DNA of 64,000 bases, from NCBI GenBank assembly GCA_035551995.1, contig DASZME010000074.1:1-64000 (forward strand). Direction: 5' to 3'. Of the stretch, positions 53,179 through 61,651 are shown piece by piece (position 1 is the stretch's first letter; every line of letters begins with the position of its first letter). Below the pieces are notes generated by a model. It was not told where the DNA came from and ran no database searches. It saw only the letters and a list, made by a program, of their open reading frames with translations. The stretch comes from RYN-428 sp035551995. Lineage in GTDB: Bacteria; Planctomycetota; Phycisphaerae; Tepidisphaerales; Tepidisphaeraceae. The translations under genes and the position numbers were made by a program.

Positions 53179-53610
53179 ATGGCGGGTCCTCAGTTCTTCA
53201 CGCCACGATCCGTTGGTCCTTCGCGGCCCCGCAGGCGATTCAGCCTCGCCCAGGCCAACAAGGCGCTCCCCCTGGTTCGCCGCATCGTCGGCGACATCGT
53301 CCGCACGCATTCCGAAGCCGTTGAGCTTCAGGAGGAGATCGCAGAGTGCAGTCCCAAGCGCCAAACCGAAGTCAAAGACCGGCTTGAGCTGGCCATGCAC
53401 CACATGGAAGACTATGTGGACGAGCTATCGGAAATCGGCTGCGACCTGAAAGACTATCAAATGGGCCTGATCGACTTCACCGGACGCCATCGCGGCCACG
53501 ACGTCTGCCTGTGCTGGAAACTCGGCGAAGAAGCCGTTGCCTACTGGCACGAGTTCGACGGCGGACTCGCCGGACGCCAGCCGGTTTCAACCCTGGAAGA
53601 ATCAGAATAG
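53179..53610 (+). CDS. DUF2203 family protein
   Basis: The 143-residue protein contains the DUF2203 pattern: FSLAQANKALPLVRRIVGDIV, EIAECSPKRQTEVKDRLELAMHHMEDYVDELSEIGCDLKDYQMGLIDFTGRHRGHDVCLCWKLGEEAVAYWHEFDGG. The first half is helical and the second half holds the conserved D-F-x-G and W-K-L-G-E motifs. Function unknown; the family is widespread and small. The ATG at 53179 fits the family start. Confidence 0.85.
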   Translation: MAGPQFFTPRSVGPSRPRRRFSLAQANKALPLVRRIVGDIVRTHSEAVELQEEIAECSPKRQTEVKDRLELAMHHMEDYVDELSEIGCDLKDYQMGLIDFTGRHRGHDVCLCWKLGEEAVAYWHEFDGGLAGRQPVSTLEESE

Positions 53611-53812
53611 ATCGACGGCGACCCCGTTCACTTATTCACACCGATGTACGCGGATCAATCGACTGATCGCGAATCGGGGAAGCAACCCATCGTCTTCGAC
53701 ATGATCGACACTGATCCGCTGTTAGCCGTTTTGTCTGACAAAGGCCAAGCCACCGCATACTCATGCGCTTTGGGCGGTCCTTCATGACGCGCCCGGAAAG
53801 CCATCGCACATT

Positions 53813-54529
53813 TCAACTTGCTTGTCGCGAGATCGCGAGATATCGACGACGCTGCGGCTCGGGCAGGCGCTCGATCGCATAACGCAGCGCGGTGCGAGGC
53901 ATAAAGCGGGCTTGCCCATCCAGAAAATCGCACAGCGCGCCGACATTTCGTTTTCCCACTTCGCGCAGCATCCAGCCAACCGCCTTATGTATCAGGTCAT
54001 GCGTGTCCTGGTGCAGAAGCCGGGCGAGTTCGAGGGTAACGTCGAAGCGATCGTTACGAATGAAATGAAGTGTCGCGAGAACCGCGACGCGCCGATCCCA
54101 CACGCGCCGGGATTTGGCCAATCGATAAAGAGGGGCCGGGTTTCCGTCGGCCAGGTGAGGTCCGACAAGGTACGGAGCCGACGAGTCGACCAAATCCCAG
54201 TTGTTGACGAACTTTAGCCGGCGCAGGTAGAGCCGATAGATCCTCGGCCGGAGCTTGGCGTTGCCGCGGGAATATTGCCGGCCGAGAATGAGCAGCGCGA
54301 GCAGCCGATCTTCGTGAATCGGCGATTGCAGTAACACGTCCAATTCGTCAAGCGTCAGTCCCTCGAACTCCGCCGCCACTTTATGCAATATTGGCGCGCG
54401 GATTCCAAGAAACCGGTCCCCTTCGCCATATTCGCCGGGACCGGTTTTGAAATAGCGTTGGAGGAATTGAGCGACGTTTTCGTCGGCAAACTCGCGGAGT
54501 CGGATTTGTGCGGCGCTCTCGGCGGGCAT
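53813..54529 (-). CDS. AlkD-like DNA alkylation repair protein
   Basis: The 238-residue protein has HEAT-like repeats (FLGIRAPILHKVAAEFEGLTLDELDVLL, HEDRLLALLILGRQYSRG, FVNNWDLVDSSAPYLVGPHLAD, VWDRRVAVLATLHFIRNDRFD, LIHKAVGWMLREVGKRNVGALCDFL), matching the AlkD/AlkC glycosylase fold, including the NNWDLVD segment with a tryptophan-aspartate pair equivalent to the AlkD base-excision residues. It would remove cationic alkylated bases. The start at 54529 leaves eight bases to the Uma2 gene; an upstream ATG would overlap it. Confidence 0.87.
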   Translation of the reverse strand: MPAESAAQIRLREFADENVAQFLQRYFKTGPGEYGEGDRFLGIRAPILHKVAAEFEGLTLDELDVLLQSPIHEDRLLALLILGRQYSRGNAKLRPRIYRLYLRRLKFVNNWDLVDSSAPYLVGPHLADGNPAPLYRLAKSRRVWDRRVAVLATLHFIRNDRFDVTLELARLLHQDTHDLIHKAVGWMLREVGKRNVGALCDFLDGQARFMPRTALRYAIERLPEPQRRRYLAISRQAS

Positions 54530-54537
54530 GGACGTTT

Positions 54538-55179
54538 TTATCGTGGAAGAGATCGCACCCATGTTTGGACTTCGCGAAGAACATCTGTCCGCATCTCGGT
54601 CTGCATGCGATGGACAAAGGACTCAAAAACATTCATCGGCCAGAACGGCAATGCCCAACTCGTCGTCGAAGGAATATACGCCGCCGACGATGAGAGCAGC
54701 AGAACAGCGAGATTCCGCCCGTCATAACGCCAAAGTTCGGGAACGCCAAGTCCGGCATAGATCGGCTGACGCGGAATCGACCGCCGGATGATATCAATTT
54801 CAATCGCCAAATCGGGCGCGGGATAAATTGCCGGATCATATTCGGTCATGCCCAGGACGCGCCCCGCGTTTTCGAAATAGTAGCACTCGTCCGGTTCCAG
54901 TCCCTTCTGCCGATCCTCGCGACGGAAGGTGGTCGAACCATCGCATGAGGCGGGGATGCAACATTCGAGCGTCAGCACATCAATCAAGACGCCAATGGCC
55001 CTTCGCGGGGTTTCGTGCAAAGGCAAAGGCGGCATGATCTCGATGCTCCCGTCGCTAAAGGTCACTGGCATCGGACATTCACCGATTTCGTCTATCAGAT
55101 GGGTATAGAAATCCCATGAAACGCCATCCAAGACGAGGTGCTGTTGCTCCGCGAGCGGAATAGGAGTTGTTCCGGTCAT
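54538..55179 (-). CDS. Uma2-family (DUF820) endonuclease-like protein
   Basis: The 213-residue protein has the PD-(D/E)XK arrangement of Uma2 proteins: ITFSDGSIEIMPPLPLHE-like segment, GLEPDECYYFENA, IYPAPDLAIEIDIIRRSI with acidic catalytic residues (PDLAIEI), and YAGLGVPELWRYDGRNLAVLLL. Such genes are very abundant in planctomycetes and cyanobacteria; roles are unproven. It lies just upstream of the AlkD-like gene on the same strand, eight bases apart, so the two may be coexpressed as DNA-processing functions. Confidence 0.83.
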   Translation of the reverse strand: MTGTTPIPLAEQQHLVLDGVSWDFYTHLIDEIGECPMPVTFSDGSIEIMPPLPLHETPRRAIGVLIDVLTLECCIPASCDGSTTFRREDRQKGLEPDECYYFENAGRVLGMTEYDPAIYPAPDLAIEIDIIRRSIPRQPIYAGLGVPELWRYDGRNLAVLLLSSSAAYIPSTTSWALPFWPMNVFESFVHRMQTEMRTDVLREVQTWVRSLPR

Positions 55180-55272
55180 GCAGACCCTATTCTACGCCGA
55201 GTTTTTTGAAACGGGGACTGCGGCGTCGTTGTCGTACGCCGCGATCCTTGCTCGATCGATCGACCGGCCGAA

Positions 55273-57195
55273 TCACACATCCAATTCATCCGCCTCCTCC
55301 GCGCGCTCCATGATGAAGCGAAATCGCGCGGAGGCGTCTTTTCCCATTAATTCGTTGATCACCCGGTCGGTAGCCAGCGCGTCGGATATCTCCACGCGCA
55401 ACAGACGGCGGGTTTTGGGATTCAGCGTTGTCTCCCACAGGACCTTGGGCATCATTTCGCCCAGGCCCTTGAAGCGCGTGATTTCCGGCTTGGAATTGGC
55501 TTTCCCGTGCTTCTTGAGGATGCGTTCCTTGTCGGCGTCGTCGGCCGCCCAGTGCGTTTCTTTGCCGATGTCGACGCGGTAGAGCGGCGGCATCGCGATG
55601 TAGACTCGGCCGGCGTCGATCAACTGCCGCATGTGGCGGTAGATGAAGGTGAGCAACAGCGTCGTGATGTGATGCCCGTCGCTGTCGGCGTCGGCCAGCA
55701 AAATCAGCCGGTGGTAGCGCATCTTTGCCGCGTCACAGTCCAGACCCGCCCCGCACCCCAGCGCGGTCGTCAAGTCGGCGATTTCGCGATTTTCCAGAAC
55801 TTTGGCCAGCGAGGCGCCTTCGGTGTTCAGCACTTTACCGCGAAGGGGAAGAATCGCCTGGAGGTTGCGATCACGCCCCTGCTTGGCGCTTCCGCCGGCG
55901 CTATCGCCTTCGACGATGAAGATTTCGCTCTCCGCGCGGTTGTTGCTGGAACAATCCGCGAGCTTGCCGGGCAGATTCATTCGGCCGCCGGTGGCCGTCT
56001 TGCGGCTGATGCTCGCGCTGGCGGCACGGCTGGCCTCGCGGGCGCGGGCGGCGATGATGATCCGATTCACGATCGTCTCGGCGACCGTCCGGTTATTGTT
56101 CAGCCATTGCTCGAGCACCGGACGCACCGCCGAGTCCACCATCGACTGCACCTCGGCGTTGTTCAGGCGGTCCTTGGTCTGCCCTTGAAACTGCGGGTCC
56201 TCGATGAAAATGCTCAGGACGCCGATAACGCCCTCGCGGATATCTTCCGCGGCGAGGGTTACGCCGCGGGGCGTAAGGTTATGCGTTTCGATGTAGTTGC
56301 GGATCGCCTTGAGGACGCCGGCGCGGAGGCCGTTTTCGTGGGTGCCGCCGTTGCTGGTGGGAATGCCGTTGGCGTAGCTTTTGATCAGCTCCTCGGTGCT
56401 TTCGGTCCAGGCGAAGCAGACTTCGATGCGAACGCCATTTTGCTTCTCGAGAACGAACGGCTGCTCGTGAACGGGCTTGGCGTTTTTTTCCGTCAGAATT
56501 TTTCTCAGGAACGCAAGGATGCCGTCTTCATGGAAAAAGACTTCCTTGCGGCCATTGACCTCATCGTTCCAAATGACTTTCAGCTTCTTATGGATATAGC
56601 TGGCGACTTCGAGCCGTTCGCGGATGATGTCGGGATTGAATTCGGTCCGGGGGAAAATCTGCGGATCGGGTTCGAAGTAGATGGTTGTTCCGCCGCCGCG
56701 GGCAGGGCCGTTTTTCTTGAGTTTTCCGCTCGCCTTTCCCTGGCGAAATTCCATTTCCCACTCGGCGCCGTCGCGTTTGATGGTCGCGACCAATCGCTTG
56801 GACAGGGCATTGACGACCGACGCGCCGACGCCGTGCAGGCCGCCGCTGGTTTTGTAATTGGCGCCTTGGCCGTTGTCGAATTTTCCGCCGGCGTGCAGGG
56901 TGCAGAGGATGATTTCGACGGCCGGTTTTTTATGGGTCGGATGATTGTCGACCGGTATGCCCCGGCCATTATCGCTGACGGTGACGCTGGCGCCGTCTTT
57001 GTGCAGGGTGACTTCGATCTCGTCGGCGTGGCCGTTCATCGCCTCGTCGACGGAGTTGTCGAAAATTTCCCAGACAAGGTGATGAAGTCCGGCCGAGCCG
57101 GTGCCGCCGATATACATGCCGGGACGTTTGCGCACCGGATCGAGGCCTTCGAGAACGGTAATGCTGCTGGCGTTATAGGGGGCGTTGGCGGTCAT
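55273..57195 (-). CDS. Type IIA topoisomerase subunit B (GyrB/ParE)
   Basis: The 640-residue protein starts near YNASSITVLEGLDPVRKRPGMYIGG and has the GHKL ATPase motifs IFDNSVDEAMNGHADEI (N-box), SDNGRGIPVD, KTSGGLHGVGASVVNALS, then the TOPRIM domain FIVEGDSAGGSAKQGRDRNLQAILPLRGKVLNTE with DADSDGHHI metal ligands, and the C-terminal DMLP-like FKGLGEMMPKVLWETTLNPKTR. Length matches short GyrB and ParE. Gyrase versus topoisomerase IV cannot be settled. The A subunit is at 57705-60203 on the same strand, with hicAB in between on the other strand. Confidence 0.9.
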   Translation of the reverse strand: MTANAPYNASSITVLEGLDPVRKRPGMYIGGTGSAGLHHLVWEIFDNSVDEAMNGHADEIEVTLHKDGASVTVSDNGRGIPVDNHPTHKKPAVEIILCTLHAGGKFDNGQGANYKTSGGLHGVGASVVNALSKRLVATIKRDGAEWEMEFRQGKASGKLKKNGPARGGGTTIYFEPDPQIFPRTEFNPDIIRERLEVASYIHKKLKVIWNDEVNGRKEVFFHEDGILAFLRKILTEKNAKPVHEQPFVLEKQNGVRIEVCFAWTESTEELIKSYANGIPTSNGGTHENGLRAGVLKAIRNYIETHNLTPRGVTLAAEDIREGVIGVLSIFIEDPQFQGQTKDRLNNAEVQSMVDSAVRPVLEQWLNNNRTVAETIVNRIIIAARAREASRAASASISRKTATGGRMNLPGKLADCSSNNRAESEIFIVEGDSAGGSAKQGRDRNLQAILPLRGKVLNTEGASLAKVLENREIADLTTALGCGAGLDCDAAKMRYHRLILLADADSDGHHITTLLLTFIYRHMRQLIDAGRVYIAMPPLYRVDIGKETHWAADDADKERILKKHGKANSKPEITRFKGLGEMMPKVLWETTLNPKTRRLLRVEISDALATDRVINELMGKDASARFRFIMERAEEADELDV

Positions 57196-57233
57196 GTTTG
57201 CGTCTCGAGGAACATCTTGTAAAATTCACCGCA

Positions 57234-57418
57234 TTGAGCAGTCGCGAAATTATTGCCCGGCTGATGCAAGAAGGCTGGTTCCTATGCCCGACCCGCGGTA
57301 GTCATCATATTTATAAGCATCCTGCGAAGGCCGATGCTCTTGTTGTTGTGCCGCATCCAAAGAAGGACCTAGCACGGGGCACTTGCGAAGTATAATGCGT
57401 AGCGCCGGATGGAGATGA
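57234..57418 (+). pseudogene. HicA-type mRNA interferase toxin, probable -1 frameshift near C-terminus
   Basis: The frame reads SSREIIARLMQEGWFLCPTRGSHHIYKHPAKADALVVVPHPKKDLARG, the HicA fold with the catalytic histidine in GSHHIYKHP. As written, it then ends TCEV and a stop at 57395. One base fewer than expected sits in the run GGGG at 57376-57379: in the neighbouring frame the following sequence gives HLRSIMRSAGWR and a TGA at 57416-57418, the standard HicA ending, with that TGA overlapping the hicB ATG. So it is either a real loss, a sequencing slip or programmed frameshifting. Start is uncertain: TTG at 57234 or 57198, the latter directly facing the topoisomerase B start. Confidence 0.7.
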
Positions 57419-57696
57419 CCATGTATTCCGCAATTGCGATCCATAAGGATCCCGACTCGGATTATGGCGTTACCGTTCCTGATCTCCCTGGCTGTTTCTC
57501 GGCCGGATCGACCGTTGATGAGGCGATGCTGATGGCGCGAGAGGCGATCGAGTTGTACATTGAAGTACTTGTGGACGACGGACGGGCCGTTCCAACGCCG
57601 TCGGACATCGAATCGCTCCGCAAGAATCCGGACTTGGCTGATGCGATTTGGGCATTTGTTTCCGCCGAGTACATCCAAAAGAAATCGGCGACCTGA
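57415..57696 (+). CDS. HicB-type antitoxin
   Basis: The 93-residue protein reads TMYSAIAIHKDPDSDYGVTVPDLPGCFSAGSTVDEAMLMAREAIELYIEVLVDDGRAVPTPSDIESL, the partial RNase-H-like HicB fold with the PDLPGC core. It ends FVSAEYIQKKSAT without an obvious ribbon-helix-helix domain. It should neutralise HicA and may repress the pair. The ATG at 57415 overlaps the TGA of the in-frame hicA reading. It ends eight bases before the topoisomerase A stop codon on the opposite strand. Confidence 0.87.
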   Translation: MTMYSAIAIHKDPDSDYGVTVPDLPGCFSAGSTVDEAMLMAREAIELYIEVLVDDGRAVPTPSDIESLRKNPDLADAIWAFVSAEYIQKKSAT

Positions 57697-57704
57697 CGCG
57701 ATAA

Positions 57705-60203
57705 TCACCGATTTCCCTCCAATGGCGCCGGCGCCTTCACCGGCTCGAAGATCACTTCGACAATTTGTCCGCGCGAAACAAACTCATGCCCACGGCCGCC
57801 GCGGCCGGTGATTTTATAGCGGCCGGTGTTCAACCGCTGCTCGCCGCCCATGCTCGTTTTGACCGTGAGCGTATCGCGGTCGTCGACGGCGGTGATCACG
57901 CCAAGCAACCGATCCGTTTTGTCGAGCTTGATCAACAGCACGCCCTTGCCCGCCCCGGAAAGGAAGTTGATCTCGTCGGCCTTGCAGAGCAAAACCCGGC
58001 GCTCGCGGCTGGCGGCGATGATCGTCTCGGTTCCATTGACGACGGTCGCCAGACTCACTTCCTGTCCCTCCGAAGGGCGGGCAAAACGACGGCCCGAGCG
58101 CGTGGAAACGTCGCGAAAACCGTCCAGCCCAAACCGCAGCGCATACCCGTCGCTGGTGACGGCCACGCCATGAATTTTCGGGGCGGCGTCGGGATGCTTT
58201 TCGTCGATCGCGGTCGCCTTGGCGGGCAGAATGCGGTCGTCCATCGAGGTGGCCGCGACGATTTTTTCTCCGTCCTTCAGCTTGAAGAGCTTCTGAATCG
58301 GCTCGCCGTATCCCGTGGTGGCGGGGATGTCGATGATCCGCGCGGTATAGACGGTTCCGAAGTTGCCGAAGAACGCGATGGTGGCGCGGGTGCTGCCGGA
58401 GACAAGCGAAAGGATTCGATCCCCTTCGCGCAAGCGCGTGGTTTCCGGATTGATTTCCTTTTGACGCTTCACCCAGCCGTCGGACGTGACCAGCACGTGG
58501 TTGTCCTCGGCGACGATGAAATCCTCGGCGGAATATTCCGTCTCGTTTTCCGCCGCCTCGATCAGCGTGCGGCGTTTATTCTTCGGTTCCTTTCCGAAGG
58601 TACGCGCCAGTTCCTCGATCTCCTGGCGCACGATTCCCCATCGTCCCTGCGCTTCCTCCTCGTCGAGTAAACGCCGAATTTCCTTGGCGCGCTTGTTTCG
58701 CTCGGCCAATTCCTCGCGGATCAGGTTGATCTCAAGCCGGGCCAGGCGGTAAAGCTTAAGTTCGAGAATGTCGTCGATCTGCTCGGGATCAAGGCCGTCG
58801 TCCTTTGCCTTGCGCGGGCCGTGCGGCTCGATGCCGTACTTATTGAGAATCCGCGCCGCGGCGTCGGCCTTGCCGTCGCTGGCGCGGATGATCTTGATCA
58901 GGTCATCGAGGATGTCGAACGAGAAGGCGAAGCCTTCGAGCGTGTGGATGCGCTTGCGAAGCTGTTCCAGTTCGTGCCCGAGGCGTTTGGTCACCACTTC
59001 CAGGCGGAAATGCAGAAAATGCCACAGGATCGCCTTGAGACCAAGCCGTTCGGGACGGCCGACTTCCGGATTGTCCGTCGGAATCAGGCAGGTGAGATTG
59101 ACGTGGAAACTGGTCTGAAGCGCCGTGTGTTTAAACAAATACGCCATGACTTTCTCGGTCTCGGCGTCCTTCTTCAGTTGCAGCTCGATGCGCACGTCGT
59201 CGGTGCTGATGTCCTTGACGTCGAGAATGAGCGGCATCTTGCGGTCGATGACGATCTGCGCGATTGCTTCGACCAGTTCCGCCTTGTTGACGCCATACGG
59301 AATACTGGTGACGTAAACGACTTGGGCCGAGCGCGTGGCGGCGGCTTTTTCCCAGGTGGCGCGAATGCGGATGGGTCCCTGGCCGGTCCGGTAGATTTCA
59401 CGCAGCTCGTCGCGGGTATTGAGCACCTGCCCATACGTCGGAAAATCGGGCCCGCGCACGGCGTCGTTGGCGACGAGTTGATAATCCTTGATCTCCGGAT
59501 CATCGAGCAACTTCAATAATGCCGCGCAAACTTCGCCAAGATTGTGCGGCGGAATGTTCGTGGCCATCCCGACGGCGATGCCCGTCGAACCATTGACCAG
59601 CAGGTTCGGCATCTTGCTGGGCAACACGACCGGCTCTTCCCGCGTGCCGTCATAGTTGGGGCGGAAATGAACCGTCCCCTGCCCGATCTCACTGATCGTT
59701 TCGGCGGCGATCGGGGTCAGCCGACATTCGGTATACCGCATCGCGGCGGCGGGATCGCCGTCCATCGACCCGAAGTTTCCGCTGCCGTCCACGAGCGTCG
59801 CCCGCATCACGAAAGGCTGCGCCATTCGCACCAGCGCCTCGTAAATCGAACCGTCGCCGTGCGGGTGATATCGGCCCATGACGTCGCCGACCACCGTGGC
59901 GCACTTGCGGTGCTTGACGTCTGCGCGTAAACCGTTCTGCCACATCGTATAGATAATGCGGCGGTGCACCGGCTTCATCCCGTCGCGTACGTCCGGAAGC
60001 GCCCGGCTGGTGATGACGGAGAGGGCATAGTTGAGATATCGCGTCTGGGTGATCTCGATCAAATTGGCGTGATCGTCGTCTCCAGGCGCCGCCGGCCCGG
60101 CCCCGCCACCCGCGGACCCATCGCCACCGGCGCCGTTCGCGCCTGTCCCGTCGAACAACGTACGATCCGGTTTTTCTTCAGCGACCGGCGTCTTTACATC
60201 CAT
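57705..60203 (-). CDS. Type IIA topoisomerase subunit A (GyrA/ParC)
   Basis: The 832-residue protein has YLNYALSVITSRALPDVRDGMKPVHRRIIYTMWQNGL, the catalytic tyrosine in AAAMRYTECRLTPIAAE (about residue 150), PNLLVNGSTGIAVGMATNIPPHNL, and a C-terminal beta-pinwheel of repeats (EDFIVAEDNHVLVTSDGWVKR, FFGNFGTVYTARIIDIP, ITAVDDRDTLTVKTSMGG). The canonical GyrA box QRRGGKG is not obvious, so topoisomerase IV is possible. An extra glycine/alanine-rich linker follows the start. It pairs with the B subunit at 55273-57195. Confidence 0.9.
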   Translation of the reverse strand: MDVKTPVAEEKPDRTLFDGTGANGAGGDGSAGGGAGPAAPGDDDHANLIEITQTRYLNYALSVITSRALPDVRDGMKPVHRRIIYTMWQNGLRADVKHRKCATVVGDVMGRYHPHGDGSIYEALVRMAQPFVMRATLVDGSGNFGSMDGDPAAAMRYTECRLTPIAAETISEIGQGTVHFRPNYDGTREEPVVLPSKMPNLLVNGSTGIAVGMATNIPPHNLGEVCAALLKLLDDPEIKDYQLVANDAVRGPDFPTYGQVLNTRDELREIYRTGQGPIRIRATWEKAAATRSAQVVYVTSIPYGVNKAELVEAIAQIVIDRKMPLILDVKDISTDDVRIELQLKKDAETEKVMAYLFKHTALQTSFHVNLTCLIPTDNPEVGRPERLGLKAILWHFLHFRLEVVTKRLGHELEQLRKRIHTLEGFAFSFDILDDLIKIIRASDGKADAAARILNKYGIEPHGPRKAKDDGLDPEQIDDILELKLYRLARLEINLIREELAERNKRAKEIRRLLDEEEAQGRWGIVRQEIEELARTFGKEPKNKRRTLIEAAENETEYSAEDFIVAEDNHVLVTSDGWVKRQKEINPETTRLREGDRILSLVSGSTRATIAFFGNFGTVYTARIIDIPATTGYGEPIQKLFKLKDGEKIVAATSMDDRILPAKATAIDEKHPDAAPKIHGVAVTSDGYALRFGLDGFRDVSTRSGRRFARPSEGQEVSLATVVNGTETIIAASRERRVLLCKADEINFLSGAGKGVLLIKLDKTDRLLGVITAVDDRDTLTVKTSMGGEQRLNTGRYKITGRGGRGHEFVSRGQIVEVIFEPVKAPAPLEGNR

Positions 60204-60740
60204 CAGTGGTCTCCTGGCATCCCGGGGCTGGGGTCACGGATGATAGTCATCGCCCGCGGAACCGCCTGGCTGCTTGCAAAGGGGGTGAATGAAATAGGGT
60301 CTGCCACGGTCATCCTTGACTTTGCTGGGGAAACGGCCGCGCCGCCGTTAGTGAGTTATCGGTCGTTGGCGATCAAATCCTTCACTCCGCGAGTTAGTAT
60401 ATTGTACGGGTATAGCCGGTGATTGTACAGCCAAGCACGGCGCGCGAATCTAAATAACCTTGCGCGACCACGCGCGTTTTTTTCATACCCTCGCCCGGTA
60501 CTCCGGGAGAGGCAACGGTGAGAGTTTCTTGGAAGGGCCGGATTTTATCGTGACTGGCGTCTTTCCAAAAAACCCTCTCCCCAGCCCTCTCCCGGATGAC
60601 CGGGCGAGGGAGTAGAACGCGTAATCGCACAAGGTTATTTAGACGAATGGTTCCGATCCCGCAATGCTTGCGCGCCGGCGGTTTCCCGGCGGACGAATCC
60701 GCCGATTGGCCTCCCCGCGGCCGGCTGGGGGTAGCCGTCG
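60204..60740. other. Intergenic region holding the family-2 element
   Basis: 537 bases without a supported gene between the topoisomerase A gene and the zinc-ribbon gene. Apart from the 195-bp repeat at 60449-60643, only the leader of the topoisomerase gene was noted. Confidence 0.55.
60449..60643. repeat. Family-2 long inverted-repeat element (195 bp)
   Basis: The outer arms are perfect: TCTAAATAACCTTG (60449-60462) and CAAGGTTATTTAGA (60630-60643). Inside, each arm contains a hairpin built of CCCTCGCCCGG and CCGGGAGAGG (about 60487-60512) and its mirror (about 60585-60610), so the arms match over roughly 65 bases with small gaps. The centre (TTGGAAGG to CTTTCCAA) is again palindromic. It looks like two head-to-head REP hairpins, or a MITE. 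No coding capacity. Confidence 0.8.
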
Positions 60741-61052
60741 TCAATTTTTGCCGATTCGTCCCTGTCGTGGTTTTCCCAACGAGTTGGAAAGAAAGACGCG
60801 ATGGCAAGCCGGGCACAGATTGTATTCAAAACCGCGGTGCACGCCGTCCTGCAGGTCGTCGGCTGACATCGCCTCGACTTCCTTCAGCAGATCGGACAGC
60901 GTCTGATCGAAATCGATCGATTCGATTTCCGCCCCGCTCATCGGCGGCATCCGCGGATCGGCGAAAACTTCCATCCGCACGATATATGACCGGCCTGCCG
61001 ATATCGGATTTGCACACAGATCGCATCGCGAATGGAGAGGCGCGTCGCTCAT
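60741..61052 (-). CDS. 103-residue zinc-ribbon protein
   Basis: The protein has CDLCANPISAGRSYIVRMEVFADPRMPPM at the start and NLCPACHRVFLSNSLGK at the end, forming a four-cysteine zinc ribbon split by an acidic helical stretch (DFDQTLSDLLKEVEAMSADDLQDGVH). It is typical of uncharacterised planctomycete small proteins. Its start lies two bases after the stop of the PH-domain gene, so the two share a transcript. Function unknown; a regulatory or protein-protein role is plausible. Confidence 0.75.
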   Translation of the reverse strand: MSDAPLHSRCDLCANPISAGRSYIVRMEVFADPRMPPMSGAEIESIDFDQTLSDLLKEVEAMSADDLQDGVHRGFEYNLCPACHRVFLSNSLGKPRQGRIGKN

Positions 61053-61054
61053 GC

Positions 61055-61633
61055 TCAGCTTCCCGAGTCCACCTTCAAGACGCCTCTTTGCCTTTTCACC
61101 GCGATGATCCGCTGCTTTAGCTGATCGAACAAGTGGCGCGAGTTCGGCAGACTGTGCATCACCAGCCGAGGCGTCGTCAGATCATGCGAGATGACCGTGA
61201 TCGTGCCCATGGCCAGCAGTCGGTCGCGATAGGTTTGGTGGAATTGAATATCCTCGACATGCCAGAGTTCCAGGGTGTCGATATCCTTGCCGATGAACCC
61301 GCGTTCGTAGTCGATTCGGTAATTGGTGACACGGTAGCGAATGGTCTTGGCGCGCAACGGCGGAAGACAAACCAGCGACAACCCCAAAAACGCCGATGCC
61401 GCCATGTACCCTGCCGGCAAATGGCGTTCGAAAACGAATCGAGTTACCGGCGGTATCGCGATCAACGCCAGTCCGAGGAACTCCCACCAAAACGCCTTGC
61501 CGACGGCGCCGCGAATGAGCGGGGAACCGTCGTAGTATACCTCCTCGGTGTCGTCGGCCGGACGATGCGGCAGATTCGCCGAGAGAGGACTCGACGGCGG
61601 TTCCGTCCGCGGCGTAATATTTGAATCGGGCAT
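61055..61633 (-). CDS. Membrane protein with bacterial PH domain (YdbS-like)
   Basis: The 192-residue protein has a proline-rich cytoplasmic N-terminus, two membrane helices (FLGLALIAIPPVTRFVF and GYMAASAFLGLSLVCLPPL, about residues 52-100) and a C-terminal PH-like domain (TIRYRVTNYRIDYERGFIGKDIDTLELWHVEDIQFHQTYRDRLLAMGTITVISHD), the bPH2/YdbS family pattern. Function unknown; some members aid envelope stress tolerance. Forms a two-gene unit with the zinc-ribbon gene downstream. Confidence 0.84.
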   Translation of the reverse strand: MPDSNITPRTEPPSSPLSANLPHRPADDTEEVYYDGSPLIRGAVGKAFWWEFLGLALIAIPPVTRFVFERHLPAGYMAASAFLGLSLVCLPPLRAKTIRYRVTNYRIDYERGFIGKDIDTLELWHVEDIQFHQTYRDRLLAMGTITVISHDLTTPRLVMHSLPNSRHLFDQLKQRIIAVKRQRGVLKVDSGS

Positions 61634-61651
61634 GGATCGCTCACCTGAAAT

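Noticed and set aside
53611..53812. Possible gene in the convergent gap after DUF2203
   Set aside because: Open frames are short, lack ribosome sites and overlap the AlkD-like gene in antisense.
55507..57222. A 571-codon plus-strand open frame
   Set aside because: Antisense to the topoisomerase B gene and without recognisable domains.
55273..60203. Naming the topoisomerase genes gyrA and gyrB
   Set aside because: Subunit type cannot be decided: B is short as in both GyrB and ParE forms, and the canonical GyrA box is not obvious in A.
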